This document shows positions 1 through 6,680 of a DNA stretch of 8,495 nucleotides, piece after piece. A model generated the notes under the pieces. The model made no database searches. It worked only from the letters and a program-made list of their open reading frames with translations, and was not told the DNA's origin. This stretch comes from Candidatus Elusimicrobium euhamitermitis (GTDB lineage Bacteria; Elusimicrobiota; Elusimicrobia; Elusimicrobiales; Elusimicrobiaceae): the NCBI GenBank assembly GCA_031254225.1, contig JAIRUU010000072.1, forward strand, positions 1 to 8,495, given 5' to 3'. A program made the position numbers and the translations under genes. Each line of letters starts with the position of its first letter. The stretch's first letter is position 1.

Positions 1-63
1 GGCTATCATCGTCGTAAAAAAATGGAAATTTACGAAAAAATGATAGCGGCGCAGGCGCTTTAA
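1..63 (+). CDS. C-terminal fragment of an unidentified protein (5' end outside the window)
   Basis: An open frame runs from the first base to a TAA at 61-63 and encodes GYHRRKKMEIYEKMIAAQAL. The tail is rich in Lys, Arg and Glu and looks like the charged, possibly helical C-terminus of a larger protein. It is the only plus-strand coding sequence supported here. It converges on tadC, whose stop lies 15 nt away, and the small hairpin at 54-78 spans its last codons. Twenty residues are too few to name a family. It is treated as real because the frame reaches the window edge, has plausible composition and ends exactly where the minus-strand operon ends. Confidence 0.5.
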   Translation, partial: GYHRRKKMEIYEKMIAAQAL

Positions 64-78
64 CAGCGTCAAAGCGCC
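54..78. terminator. Hairpin between convergent genes, possible bidirectional terminator
   Basis: The arms ggcgcttt (54-61) and aaagcgcc (71-78) are perfect inverse complements of 8 bp around a 9-nt loop. The hairpin sits between the stop of the plus-strand fragment and the tadC stop, where a shared terminator would be expected. Neither side has a run of T after the stem, so it does not meet the usual intrinsic-terminator pattern. A terminator role is inferred from position and symmetry. Confidence 0.35.
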
Positions 79-966
79 CTAGAATCCTAATCCGCCGCTG
101 GACATGATATCCTTAACCATAGGCACCAGAATCAAAATAAACACCGTCGGGAAAATAAATATAAATAAAGGTATTAACATTTTTGTGCTTGCCTGCGCGG
201 CCAGCTTTTCCGCCTTGTTCATGCGGCGCACGCGCAGGTCAATGGAAAAATTGCGCAGCAAATCAACCAGGCTTGTGCCCAGCTCGTCCGACTGGACGAT
301 GAGGCTGACAAAGGAACGTATCTCCTGCACTCCGGTGCGGGACGCCATTCTCTCAAGCGCTTCGCGGCGGGAGTAGCCGAGTTTGACCTCGTTCAACATT
401 TTGCCTAATTCCTCTTCCAAAATAGTTTTCTCTCTGGCTATTTTTATAATTCTGTCAAACGCGGTCATATAGTCAAGGCCGGATTCTATGATTAACGCCG
501 TCAAATCCACGGTCGTGGAAAAGTTGCCGAGCATATCCCGCTGCCTTTTTTGTATCCTTGAGTTAATTATCCAATAAGGCACGTAAAAAGCCGCCGGCAC
601 GAGAAATATTACAAACCAGGTCCTGAAAAGAAGAAAAAATATCAACGGCAGCACAATAGCGTAAATGATTCTTTCAATAAGCATGTCCACCGGCTGCGGT
701 TTCTCTGGACTGCCGAGCAGGATGTGCTGCTCCTCCAACTCTTTTTCAAGCTTAAAAGCTTCTAAAATATAAAGACAAAACCTGCCCCACAAAGTTTTCT
801 GGTCCAGACGGGCAAAGCTGGAGGACGTTTTTACGCGCCGCGCTTCTATGTCCGAGACGGACATGCCTTTCTCTTCCGGCGTGAGCAAAGCAAGCACCGC
901 GGCAAACAAGCCAAGGCTGCCTAAAATTAAAACTATCTCTAAAAATAAAGTCACGCCGCTTGACAT
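79..966 (-). CDS. tadC: TadC, inner-membrane platform protein of the Tad pilus
   Basis: This 295-residue protein belongs to the type II secretion F (T2SSF) family. TadC pairs with TadB to form the inner-membrane platform on which the TadA ATPase acts. From the ATG at 966, a membrane helix spans about residues 5-27, followed by a charged cytoplasmic stretch. A hydrophobic pair lies at about 96-135, the cytoplasmic T2SSF domain at about 140-262, and a C-terminal helix at about 263-285. The length is normal for the family. The frame also has a TTG at 1017 that would add 17 residues. The ATG is preferred because the added codons fall entirely inside the intergenic inverted repeat, which ends at this ATG. 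The two base differences between the repeat arms in that part would both change an amino acid. Neither start has a clear Shine-Dalgarno. It is the last gene of the operon, separated from tadB by 269 bp. Confidence 0.88.
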   Translation of the reverse strand: MSSGVTLFLEIVLILGSLGLFAAVLALLTPEEKGMSVSDIEARRVKTSSSFARLDQKTLWGRFCLYILEAFKLEKELEEQHILLGSPEKPQPVDMLIERIIYAIVLPLIFFLLFRTWFVIFLVPAAFYVPYWIINSRIQKRQRDMLGNFSTTVDLTALIIESGLDYMTAFDRIIKIAREKTILEEELGKMLNEVKLGYSRREALERMASRTGVQEIRSFVSLIVQSDELGTSLVDLLRNFSIDLRVRRMNKAEKLAAQASTKMLIPLFIFIFPTVFILILVPMVKDIMSSGGLGF

Positions 967-1235
967 AAGGTTGTAGAACGATTCTAATCCGTTGCGCGCT
1001 GAGATAATTTTTTGCAAAATTTTAATTTTTTTGCGACGATAATACCGGAACGTATTTGAGAAGCAAAAAAATTAAAATTTTCAAAAAAGTGCTCAGCCCG
1101 CAGGGTTTGCTAAAAAACGGCTTAGTTTCGTCACTTCCTCCTTAATATTAAATTTTGTTCAACGCTGCGCGCATTTGCTATATTTACACCCGTTTTTTGG
1201 CAAACGCGCAGCGGATTAGAATCGTTCTGCAACCT
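967..1235. repeat. Long imperfect palindrome filling the tadB-tadC gap
   Basis: The 269-bp space between the tadB stop and the tadC ATG is an inverted repeat. The left arm is 967-1034. The right arm runs from 1063 to 1098 and resumes at 1207-1236, interrupted by extra DNA. The inner parts match over 26 bp with one bulged base (1008-1034 against 1063-1088). The outer parts match at 30 of 32 positions (967-998 against 1205-1236). With the extra DNA removed, about 60 of 68 left-arm bases match. The loop is 28 nt (1035-1062). Transcribed as part of the operon, it would fold into a very large hairpin just before tadC and could lower or uncouple tadC expression. The base-matching is read directly from the sequence and the effect is inferred. 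Confidence 0.85.
1104..1206. mobile_element. MITE-like 103-bp insertion inside the right palindrome arm
   Basis: The sequences gtttgctaaaaaacgg (1105-1120) and ccgttttttggcaaac (1190-1205) are inverse complements over 16 bp with one mismatch, like terminal inverted repeats. CGCAG occurs just outside each end (1099-1103 and 1207-1211), as a 5-bp target-site duplication would. Deleting the element with one CGCAG copy restores the alignment of the right arm with the left arm across the junction. The interior has no transposase and no long frame. It does contain TAAGGAGG on the minus strand (1137-1144). The element family is not recognised, and other copies in the genome would be needed to prove mobility. 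Confidence 0.55.
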
Positions 1236-2864
1236 TTAAACTTTTATCTCCCCTAATTTGTTGACCATCTTTATTCCTATAAAAATCCAGCCTATGCAGA
1301 ACACAAGCACTATAAAACCAAAACCCGTGGTATAAAAATTTATCATGGTGTCCGGCTTGAATAAAAATACAACGCCGACCATAACCCACGGCATAGCCGC
1401 GACGACGACCGATTGTATTCTCTGCTGCGCCGTCATGGTCTGCAGTTTGTCTTCAAGTTTGCCTTCCTCGCGTATTGTTTCAACTATGCGTTCAAAAATT
1501 TTGGTCAGATTGCCGCCGACCTGGCGCTGTAAAACTATCGCTTTTATCATATAAGACAAAAGACGGTTGTCAACGCGGTCTTCCATGCCTGAAAGCGCGT
1601 TTTCAAAACTGGAGCCCAGGCGGTAGTTTTTTATAACCAGCGAAAACTCGTCCGCTATCGGCGGCCGCATGTCTTTGGCCACCATTTCAAAAGCCTGCAC
1701 AATGTCCATACCCGCTTTCAGAGAGTTGGAAAGCAGAATAAGCGCGTCCATAAGCTGGGAATTAATTTGCGCGCCGCGCCGGCGTTTTAAAGTGCGGAGC
1801 ACAAAACCCGGCATATTTTTGGCAAACATTACGCCGGCAAACGTAATAACCACAAAAGCGAGAACGCCGGCAAAACCGCCCATGGCAAACCCGAACAGCG
1901 CGCCAAAAAGTACAAAAGCCGCCACCGTCCCTGTAACTATATGCTTTACGTTTACCGTCAGAAACTGGCGGTTAAAATCCTCCGCCCAGTCATTGCTCTT
2001 TTTAACGTATTTGGCGACGGAGCCGGAAATCTCGTCCTCCATATTTACCACGGTAAAAAATACGCCGAAGAAAACCACGAACGTTCCCGCAAAAATCAGC
2101 ATCCACGCAAGCATGTTCGGCCTGCCTAACATGTCAAGAGCTTTCTGGTACGTCTCAAAAGTTTTTTTGTCCGCCATAACGTCAGGCACCGCGTCTTTGA
2201 AAAACTGCTCAAAAAAACCGTTTGACAGCAGGGCCACGCCGTCCGCCGCTTTTCTGAATTTATCTTCGCGCTCAAAAGCCTGGCCGTTAAAAGACGCCAC
2301 CGCGCTTTCCATCTGGGAATTAATAAGTTCAAACGTCGGCAGCAGGCTTCTGCCGCGGCCGCCGAAAGAATCCCTCGTGCTGTAATATCTGTCGCCCACC
2401 CTGATAGGCGTGTTAAGACGGTCAATTGAAATTAAAAAATTTACTTTTATGGTAATGTAATTGGTGGACAGCGCGCTGATAGCCGTGCCGGAAAGGTCGC
2501 CGTCATACATCTGTTTCGTATAATTTAAAAATTCATAAATGTTGGCAAGCGCGGTATGCCAGACCGTGGCTTCCGTCAAAGTCTGTTTGCTGACGGGGTC
2601 ATATACTATGGAACGCTGGTTCATTTTGGGAAGTTCGTCAAGCAGCCACTGCGGCGCGTTTATTATCTCCTCCGCGCCCGTGGGAGAACACGCGGCGGAA
2701 AGTTTATGCGGAGTGTTGACGGTGTTAATATCCGTAAAATCCCATAGTATTCTTATTCTTTCCATGGCGCAGCTTATCATCTGTTTTTCGCCGGCGCTGA
2801 AAGGCTCGGCAAAAACAGGCGCGGCTAAAAACGCTATGGATAATATAAGAAAAAACTTCTTCAT
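1236..2864 (-). CDS. tadB: TadB platform protein with a large exported N-terminal domain
   Basis: The C-terminal part (about 250-542) is a TadB. It has a membrane helix at about 252-274, a hydrophobic pair at about 309-347, a cytoplasmic T2SSF domain at about 360-480, and two more helices at about 486-503 and 511-533. Ahead of this lies a signal peptide (residues 1-19, ending VFA before Glu20). About 230 residues follow that should face the periplasm. This region has Cys32 and Cys59 and no domain I recognise. TadB is usually near 300-320 residues, so 542 is unusually long. The ATG at 2864 is supported by AGGAAGG at 2871-2877, 6 nt upstream, and overlaps the stop of the upstream ATPase gene by 1 nt (TAATG), which suggests translational coupling. 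TadB is expected to work with TadC and the ATPase. The added domain could contact the periplasmic CpaB or the pilus base, but this is speculation. Confidence 0.9.
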   Translation of the reverse strand: MKKFFLILSIAFLAAPVFAEPFSAGEKQMISCAMERIRILWDFTDINTVNTPHKLSAACSPTGAEEIINAPQWLLDELPKMNQRSIVYDPVSKQTLTEATVWHTALANIYEFLNYTKQMYDGDLSGTAISALSTNYITIKVNFLISIDRLNTPIRVGDRYYSTRDSFGGRGRSLLPTFELINSQMESAVASFNGQAFEREDKFRKAADGVALLSNGFFEQFFKDAVPDVMADKKTFETYQKALDMLGRPNMLAWMLIFAGTFVVFFGVFFTVVNMEDEISGSVAKYVKKSNDWAEDFNRQFLTVNVKHIVTGTVAAFVLFGALFGFAMGGFAGVLAFVVITFAGVMFAKNMPGFVLRTLKRRRGAQINSQLMDALILLSNSLKAGMDIVQAFEMVAKDMRPPIADEFSLVIKNYRLGSSFENALSGMEDRVDNRLLSYMIKAIVLQRQVGGNLTKIFERIVETIREEGKLEDKLQTMTAQQRIQSVVVAAMPWVMVGVVFLFKPDTMINFYTTGFGFIVLVFCIGWIFIGIKMVNKLGEIKV

Positions 2865-5092
2865 TACTTACCTTCCTGCTGCGGCGGCGTCGGAACGGCC
2901 GGCGCAAAAAGATTCTCCGGCATTTTAATGCCTTTGGATTTAAATTCGTCAAAAAATACGGGCAGCCTGCCAGTTGCCGCAAAAAAGCCGTTTACTTTGC
3001 CGGTGTTCTCGTCAATGCCCGTCTGCGTGTAACGGAAAAGGTCATTGGTCAATATGTGCCCGTCTTTCTGGCCGGCAATTTCGGTTATATAAGTAACTTT
3101 TCTGGTGCCGTCTGAAAACCTGGAAAGCTGGACTATAAGGTTAACTGCGGAAGAAACCATTTCGCGTATAGCCCAAATGGGAAGATCCGCGCTGGCCATC
3201 ATGCACATGGCCTCAAGACGCGTAAGACTGTCTTTGGGGTTATTGGCGTGAATAGTGGCAAGCGAGCCGTCATGACCCGTGTTCATGGCCTGCAACATGT
3301 CCAGCGCTTCGGAACCGCGGCACTCGCCGACCACAATGCGGTCCGGCCTCATACGCAGACAGTTCCTTACCAAATCCCTGATGGTAATTTCGCCTTTGCC
3401 TTCAATGTTCGCGGGTCTGCTTTCAAGTGAAACCCAGTGCACCTGCTGCAGCCTTAGCTCCGCCGTGTCTTCCACGGTCACAATGCGCTCCGCCGCAGGA
3501 ATATAACTTGATAAAGCGTTTAAAAATGTTGTCTTACCCGTGCCGGTACCGCCGGAAATGATAACGTTTTTTCTTATCCTTACGCACTGTTCCAGAAATT
3601 CCATGCACTCTCTGCTTATGGTGCCGAATCTGAAATAATCTTCCGGCCCGAAAGGTTTTTGCGAGAATCTTCTTATGGTAATCGTAGGGCCCGAGACGGC
3701 TAGCGGCGATATAATAGCGTTAACGCGGGAGCCGTCTTTAAGACGCGCGTCCACCAAAGGCACGGACTCGTCAATGCGCCTGCCCAGCGGCGCGACTATG
3801 CGTTTTATAACCTGCACGACCTGCTCGTTATTTCTGAATCTGTATTTAGTTAAAGTCAGTTTGCCTTTTTGTTCTATAAAAATTCTGTCAAAAGCGTTGA
3901 CCATGATTTCGGTTACGCCCGGGTCCCTCATCAACCCTTCCAACGGCCCGAGACCCAGAATTTCGTCCAGCAGTTCCGTTGAAAACCTTATTCTCTGGTC
4001 TCTTGAAAATTGTAAATTCGGCTGGCGCTGCAAAATTTCTTCAATAATGTCAGACACTCTTTTCCTGGTCTGTTCGCTGTTAGACTCGTCGCTGATGACG
4101 ATGCGCTCCGTCTCAAGAGTTTTTATAACGTCTTTGTGCACTCTCTGCTTAAGTTCGTCCCAAAAAGAAATTTTTGCGTTGTCTTCTTCCGAGGCTTCAT
4201 GTTTGAACGCGGGCTGCGCGCCGCCCGATACTCCGCCCGTAACCGCGCTCCATACTTCTTTTGAAGCCTGCGTAAACTCTTCGTCCGAAACGCTGGTCAT
4301 CCAGTCCCGCATTGAAGGCGAAATAGCGTCAATTCTGTCAAGCAATACTTTAAGACCTTCCGAAACCCACTGGGACTGCGGGTTGCTCAAAGCCTCAATC
4401 TCGCGCCTGTTTGAGGCGGCCATAACGCTGTCGTCCCACGGCAGGAAAACGGAAACTTCTTTGCCCAAGCTTATAAAAAATTTGTCCACTTCTTCATACG
4501 GTATGGAACCGGGCATGTCGTACATATTGCATATGACTTCCACGCGTTCCAGCGGGTAACTCATGTCTTTGTAATCGTTAAACATTTTTACCGTCGTGTT
4601 TAAATGGTTGCGCGTGGCCTGCGTTATCCAGAAAATTTTGTCCGCTATATCAAAAGCAAAGGACTGCATGGGGAAAGAAGAATCTATATCTAAAAATATA
4701 TCAAAAGTCTGCGACAGGCGGGACAAAATGGGCATTAAAAGTTTGGGACTTATAGCCGCCACCTGCGCCCTGTTGTTGCCCAGCGGCATTACGCCCACGC
4801 CGTACTGGGACATTGAAATTTTGCCGCGCAGCAGACCGCCCGCTACGGCTATTGTGGTGGAGCCCAGGCTTTTAACAATGTCCGCCACGGTTACCGGCGT
4901 TCTGATGTCCAGATAAAAAGTATGTTCCTGCCGCGCAAGAGGATCAAGCGGCACTATGAGAACGGGCCGCTTCTGCTGCCCGGCCCACAAAACCGCAAGG
5001 TTAAGAAGTAAAGTCGTGCGCCCCGCGCCTTCTTTAGGGCCGGAGAACGCTATTATTTTTCCCTCTTGTTTAGCTGAGGTAATTTCGTCCAT
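2864..5092 (-). CDS. tadA: TadZ-TadA fusion: ParA-like localisation domain joined to the pilus assembly ATPase
   Basis: This 742-residue protein joins two Tad proteins that are usually separate. Residues about 10-255 are ParA/MinD-like, as in TadZ/CpaE. They contain a deviant Walker A (GPKEGAGRTT, 18-27) with Arg25 in place of the catalytic lysine, a Walker A'-like VLIVPLD ending at Asp50, and a Walker B-like DIFLDID (131-137). A hydrophilic linker of about 255-340 follows. Residues about 345-715 are a complete TadA/CpaF secretion ATPase with Walker A GGTGTGKTT (514-522), the Asp box VTVEDTAELRL (538-548), Walker B RIVVGECRG (585-593) and the His box LATIHANN (611-618). The Pro-rich tail is low complexity. 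TadA hydrolyses ATP to drive Flp assembly, and TadZ places the machine in the cell. GTGGAG at 5098-5103 lies 5 nt before the ATG. The gene begins 2 nt after the secretin stop. No frame break separates the halves. Confidence 0.93.
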   Translation of the reverse strand: MDEITSAKQEGKIIAFSGPKEGAGRTTLLLNLAVLWAGQQKRPVLIVPLDPLARQEHTFYLDIRTPVTVADIVKSLGSTTIAVAGGLLRGKISMSQYGVGVMPLGNNRAQVAAISPKLLMPILSRLSQTFDIFLDIDSSFPMQSFAFDIADKIFWITQATRNHLNTTVKMFNDYKDMSYPLERVEVICNMYDMPGSIPYEEVDKFFISLGKEVSVFLPWDDSVMAASNRREIEALSNPQSQWVSEGLKVLLDRIDAISPSMRDWMTSVSDEEFTQASKEVWSAVTGGVSGGAQPAFKHEASEEDNAKISFWDELKQRVHKDVIKTLETERIVISDESNSEQTRKRVSDIIEEILQRQPNLQFSRDQRIRFSTELLDEILGLGPLEGLMRDPGVTEIMVNAFDRIFIEQKGKLTLTKYRFRNNEQVVQVIKRIVAPLGRRIDESVPLVDARLKDGSRVNAIISPLAVSGPTITIRRFSQKPFGPEDYFRFGTISRECMEFLEQCVRIRKNVIISGGTGTGKTTFLNALSSYIPAAERIVTVEDTAELRLQQVHWVSLESRPANIEGKGEITIRDLVRNCLRMRPDRIVVGECRGSEALDMLQAMNTGHDGSLATIHANNPKDSLTRLEAMCMMASADLPIWAIREMVSSAVNLIVQLSRFSDGTRKVTYITEIAGQKDGHILTNDLFRYTQTGIDENTGKVNGFFAATGRLPVFFDEFKSKGIKMPENLFAPAVPTPPQQEGK

Positions 5093-5094
5093 GT

Positions 5095-5844
5095 CTACTC
5101 CACTATCTCAACGGTAACGAACAGGAACAGCGAGCGCTGCTCCTCAACCACGTCTTTGGTCCTGAAAAGCCCGCCTATAAGCGGCAGCTTGCCTATGAAC
5201 GGAATCCTGCCCACGGCAACGTTGCGCTGCGAACTTTTTAAACCGCCTATAACCAGCGTTTCGCCGCTGTTAAGCTCAACCTGCGTTTCAATTTTTCTTT
5301 TGGTAAACGACGGCACCGTTGAAGCGCCTACCACGACGACCCTGGAATAATCCGGCGCGGAAACTTCAAGATTGACCTGCAGATTGATTATATTGCCGCG
5401 CTCTCTTATGATGGTGGGCATTACGCTTAAAATAATACCGTAATCGTTCATGCTGGTGCCTATGGAGCCGGTAGGACCCACCTCCGGCAAAGGTATCTGT
5501 CCGCCCACGGTAATGTTTGCGCTTGTGCCCGTTTTTGTTACTATTTTAGGGTTGGAAAGTATCTGCGCTTTGCCTTCCGTTTCCATAAGACTCAGGCGGG
5601 TGCTTAGCGCGGTTTTCCTCGCAAACTGGCCCAGTTCAAGTATGCCCGGAATATCTTTTTCGGCAAAGTCTATAATGTTAAACCAGGAAAACCCCACGGT
5701 GCTTTGCAGAGTGCCGCTGATTTCAACTATATCTGCGCTGACGGAAACCATGTCTGTGTTGCGGGCGTGCAGCGCCGGAGCAAGCGTCGCGGCAAGCCAG
5801 ATTGTTAATAAAATTCTCGTGGTAAATTTTAGTTTTTTCATCAT
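5095..5844 (-). CDS. cpaC: Short secretin, outer-membrane channel of the Tad pilus (CpaC/RcpA type)
   Basis: This is a 249-residue secretin-family protein expected to form the outer-membrane pore through which the fibre leaves. A signal peptide covers about residues 1-27 (ending in ALHA). The secretin core follows almost at once, starting with VSADIVEISG at about 34-43. It shows VGGQIPLP (113-120), SGETLVIGGL (193-202) and the family signature IPFIGKLPLIGGLF (214-227). CpaC/RcpA proteins are usually much longer because they carry N-terminal periplasmic modules, which are absent here. The gene is nonetheless complete, with a signal peptide and a normal end. Two adjacent ATGs exist at 5844 and 5841. 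AGGAA at 5848-5852 is 3 nt from the first and 6 nt from the second, so the second may be the real start. It lies 9 nt after cpaB and 2 nt before the ATPase gene. Confidence 0.9.
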   Translation of the reverse strand: MMKKLKFTTRILLTIWLAATLAPALHARNTDMVSVSADIVEISGTLQSTVGFSWFNIIDFAEKDIPGILELGQFARKTALSTRLSLMETEGKAQILSNPKIVTKTGTSANITVGGQIPLPEVGPTGSIGTSMNDYGIILSVMPTIIRERGNIINLQVNLEVSAPDYSRVVVVGASTVPSFTKRKIETQVELNSGETLVIGGLKSSQRNVAVGRIPFIGKLPLIGGLFRTKDVVEEQRSLFLFVTVEIVE

Positions 5845-5853
5845 AATTTCCTG

Positions 5854-6606
5854 TTATCTGAATAATTCCGCAATACTTGCCACCTGAACCGGACCGGCGT
5901 TAAGGTCGTCGCGTCTTCTTATAACCAAAGTTATAGTACCCTCTTCTTTAGCAAGCGCCAGATACTGCGCGTCTTTTGGCGCCAAAGCAAGGCTGATTGC
6001 CGTGCTGTCGTTAAAAGTGCTTGCGTTTACGTCTCTGTTTTTAGCCTGGCTCGCGTCCACGCCCTGCCCGAGGTCGCTCCCCACGCCCAAAACCCTTACT
6101 TTCTGTAAAATCGTGGCCGTAATTCTTTCTTTATTACCGGTGCTTTTCATAACGGCTTCAAAGGTAAGCAGCACGTCAATCAAATCGTCCGGCTTGAGCA
6201 AATTAGCCACGGCGGAAGGCACGTCGGTCAGAACAAAACCTCTCCAGCCGGGCGTAACGCGGGAACTTAAACCAGCGTCGGGGCTAAGAGTAGTCAAAGC
6301 GGCTTTGGTAATCTGGTTGCCGCGCGGTATGGCTATTCTGGTAACAAAATTATTCTGCAGCCTGCTTATGTCGGAGTCTTTGCTGGCGGGCAGAAAGTCT
6401 TTCTGCAAAAATTTAACGGGAATCTGCACCCTGAACAAGTCATTGCTGTCAAGCACCTTTCTTTCCGGAAGGTCGCGCTTGGCCACCACCGCCCACTCAA
6501 GCTTGCTGGACTCCTGAAACTTGCTCTGGTTAGAAGATAAAATTAACATATATATCACCGCCGCCGCTATCGCGACGACAAGGGGAATAAGAACGCTCTT
6601 CTTCAT
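5854..6606 (-). CDS. cpaB: CpaB/RcpC, periplasmic Tad pilus assembly protein
   Basis: This 250-residue protein of the Flp pilus assembly CpaB family is anchored in the inner membrane by a helix at about residues 4-24, with the rest in the periplasm. A SAF-like domain covers about 36-104 (AVVAKRDLPERKVLDSNDL and IPRGNQITKAAL). The CpaB/RcpC region follows, with LLKPDDLIDVLLTF (136-149), TILQKVRVLGVG (165-176) and a conserved-looking end (about 203-232). The family acts with the secretin in fibre passage. Length and domain order are normal. AGGAG at 6612-6616 lies 5 nt before the ATG. The gene follows tadE by 70 nt, the only sizeable gap in the first part of the operon, and precedes the secretin gene by 9 nt. 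Confidence 0.93.
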   Translation of the reverse strand: MKKSVLIPLVVAIAAAVIYMLILSSNQSKFQESSKLEWAVVAKRDLPERKVLDSNDLFRVQIPVKFLQKDFLPASKDSDISRLQNNFVTRIAIPRGNQITKAALTTLSPDAGLSSRVTPGWRGFVLTDVPSAVANLLKPDDLIDVLLTFEAVMKSTGNKERITATILQKVRVLGVGSDLGQGVDASQAKNRDVNASTFNDSTAISLALAPKDAQYLALAKEEGTITLVIRRRDDLNAGPVQVASIAELFR

Positions 6607-6651
6607 TTTGACTCCTGTAAAACTAAAAATAATGAAACTAATTTACGCAAA

Positions 6652-6680
6652 AAAATAAAATCTGTTTTTTAAAACGTCAA
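6652..6680 (-). promoter_or_regulatory. Possible sigma-70-type promoter upstream of cpaB
   Basis: On the minus strand TTGACG (6675-6680, overlapping the tadE stop) and TATTTT (6652-6657) are separated by 17 nt, inside the A/T-rich 70-nt gap before cpaB. The -35 matches consensus at 5 of 6 bases and the -10 at 4 of 6. It could give the machine genes their own transcript, separate from the pilins. A/T-rich gaps often produce such matches by chance, so this remains tentative. Confidence 0.3.

Noticed and set aside
80..98. Resemblance of the tadC 3' end (agaatcctaatccgccgc) to the palindrome arm sequence (gattctaatccgttgc)
   Set aside because: The match is short and broken, and the bases encode the ordinary C-terminus SGGLGF, so coincidence is likelier than a third repeat copy.
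967..1235. Integron attC site or intrinsic terminator as an explanation of the palindrome
   Set aside because: There is no integron context and I saw no paired core sites; the A/T-rich stem and 28-nt loop do not fit a GC stem followed by a T run.
1669..2385. Long plus-strand frame (238 codons) opposite tadB
   Set aside because: It lies wholly antisense to the clear TadB coding region, has a Ser/Thr/Lys/Pro-rich composition typical of a reverse-frame shadow, and has no recognisable domain.
2126..2425. Minus-strand frame (99 codons) in another frame of tadB
   Set aside because: It sits inside the TadB extension. I considered whether it marked a frameshift, but the TadB frame is continuous from signal peptide to C-terminus and this product is rich in Arg, Leu and Cys without pattern.
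3675..4559. Long plus-strand frame (294 codons) opposite the TadZ-TadA gene
   Set aside because: It is antisense to conserved ATPase motifs, is very rich in Ser and Leu, and has no domain; a shadow of the real gene.
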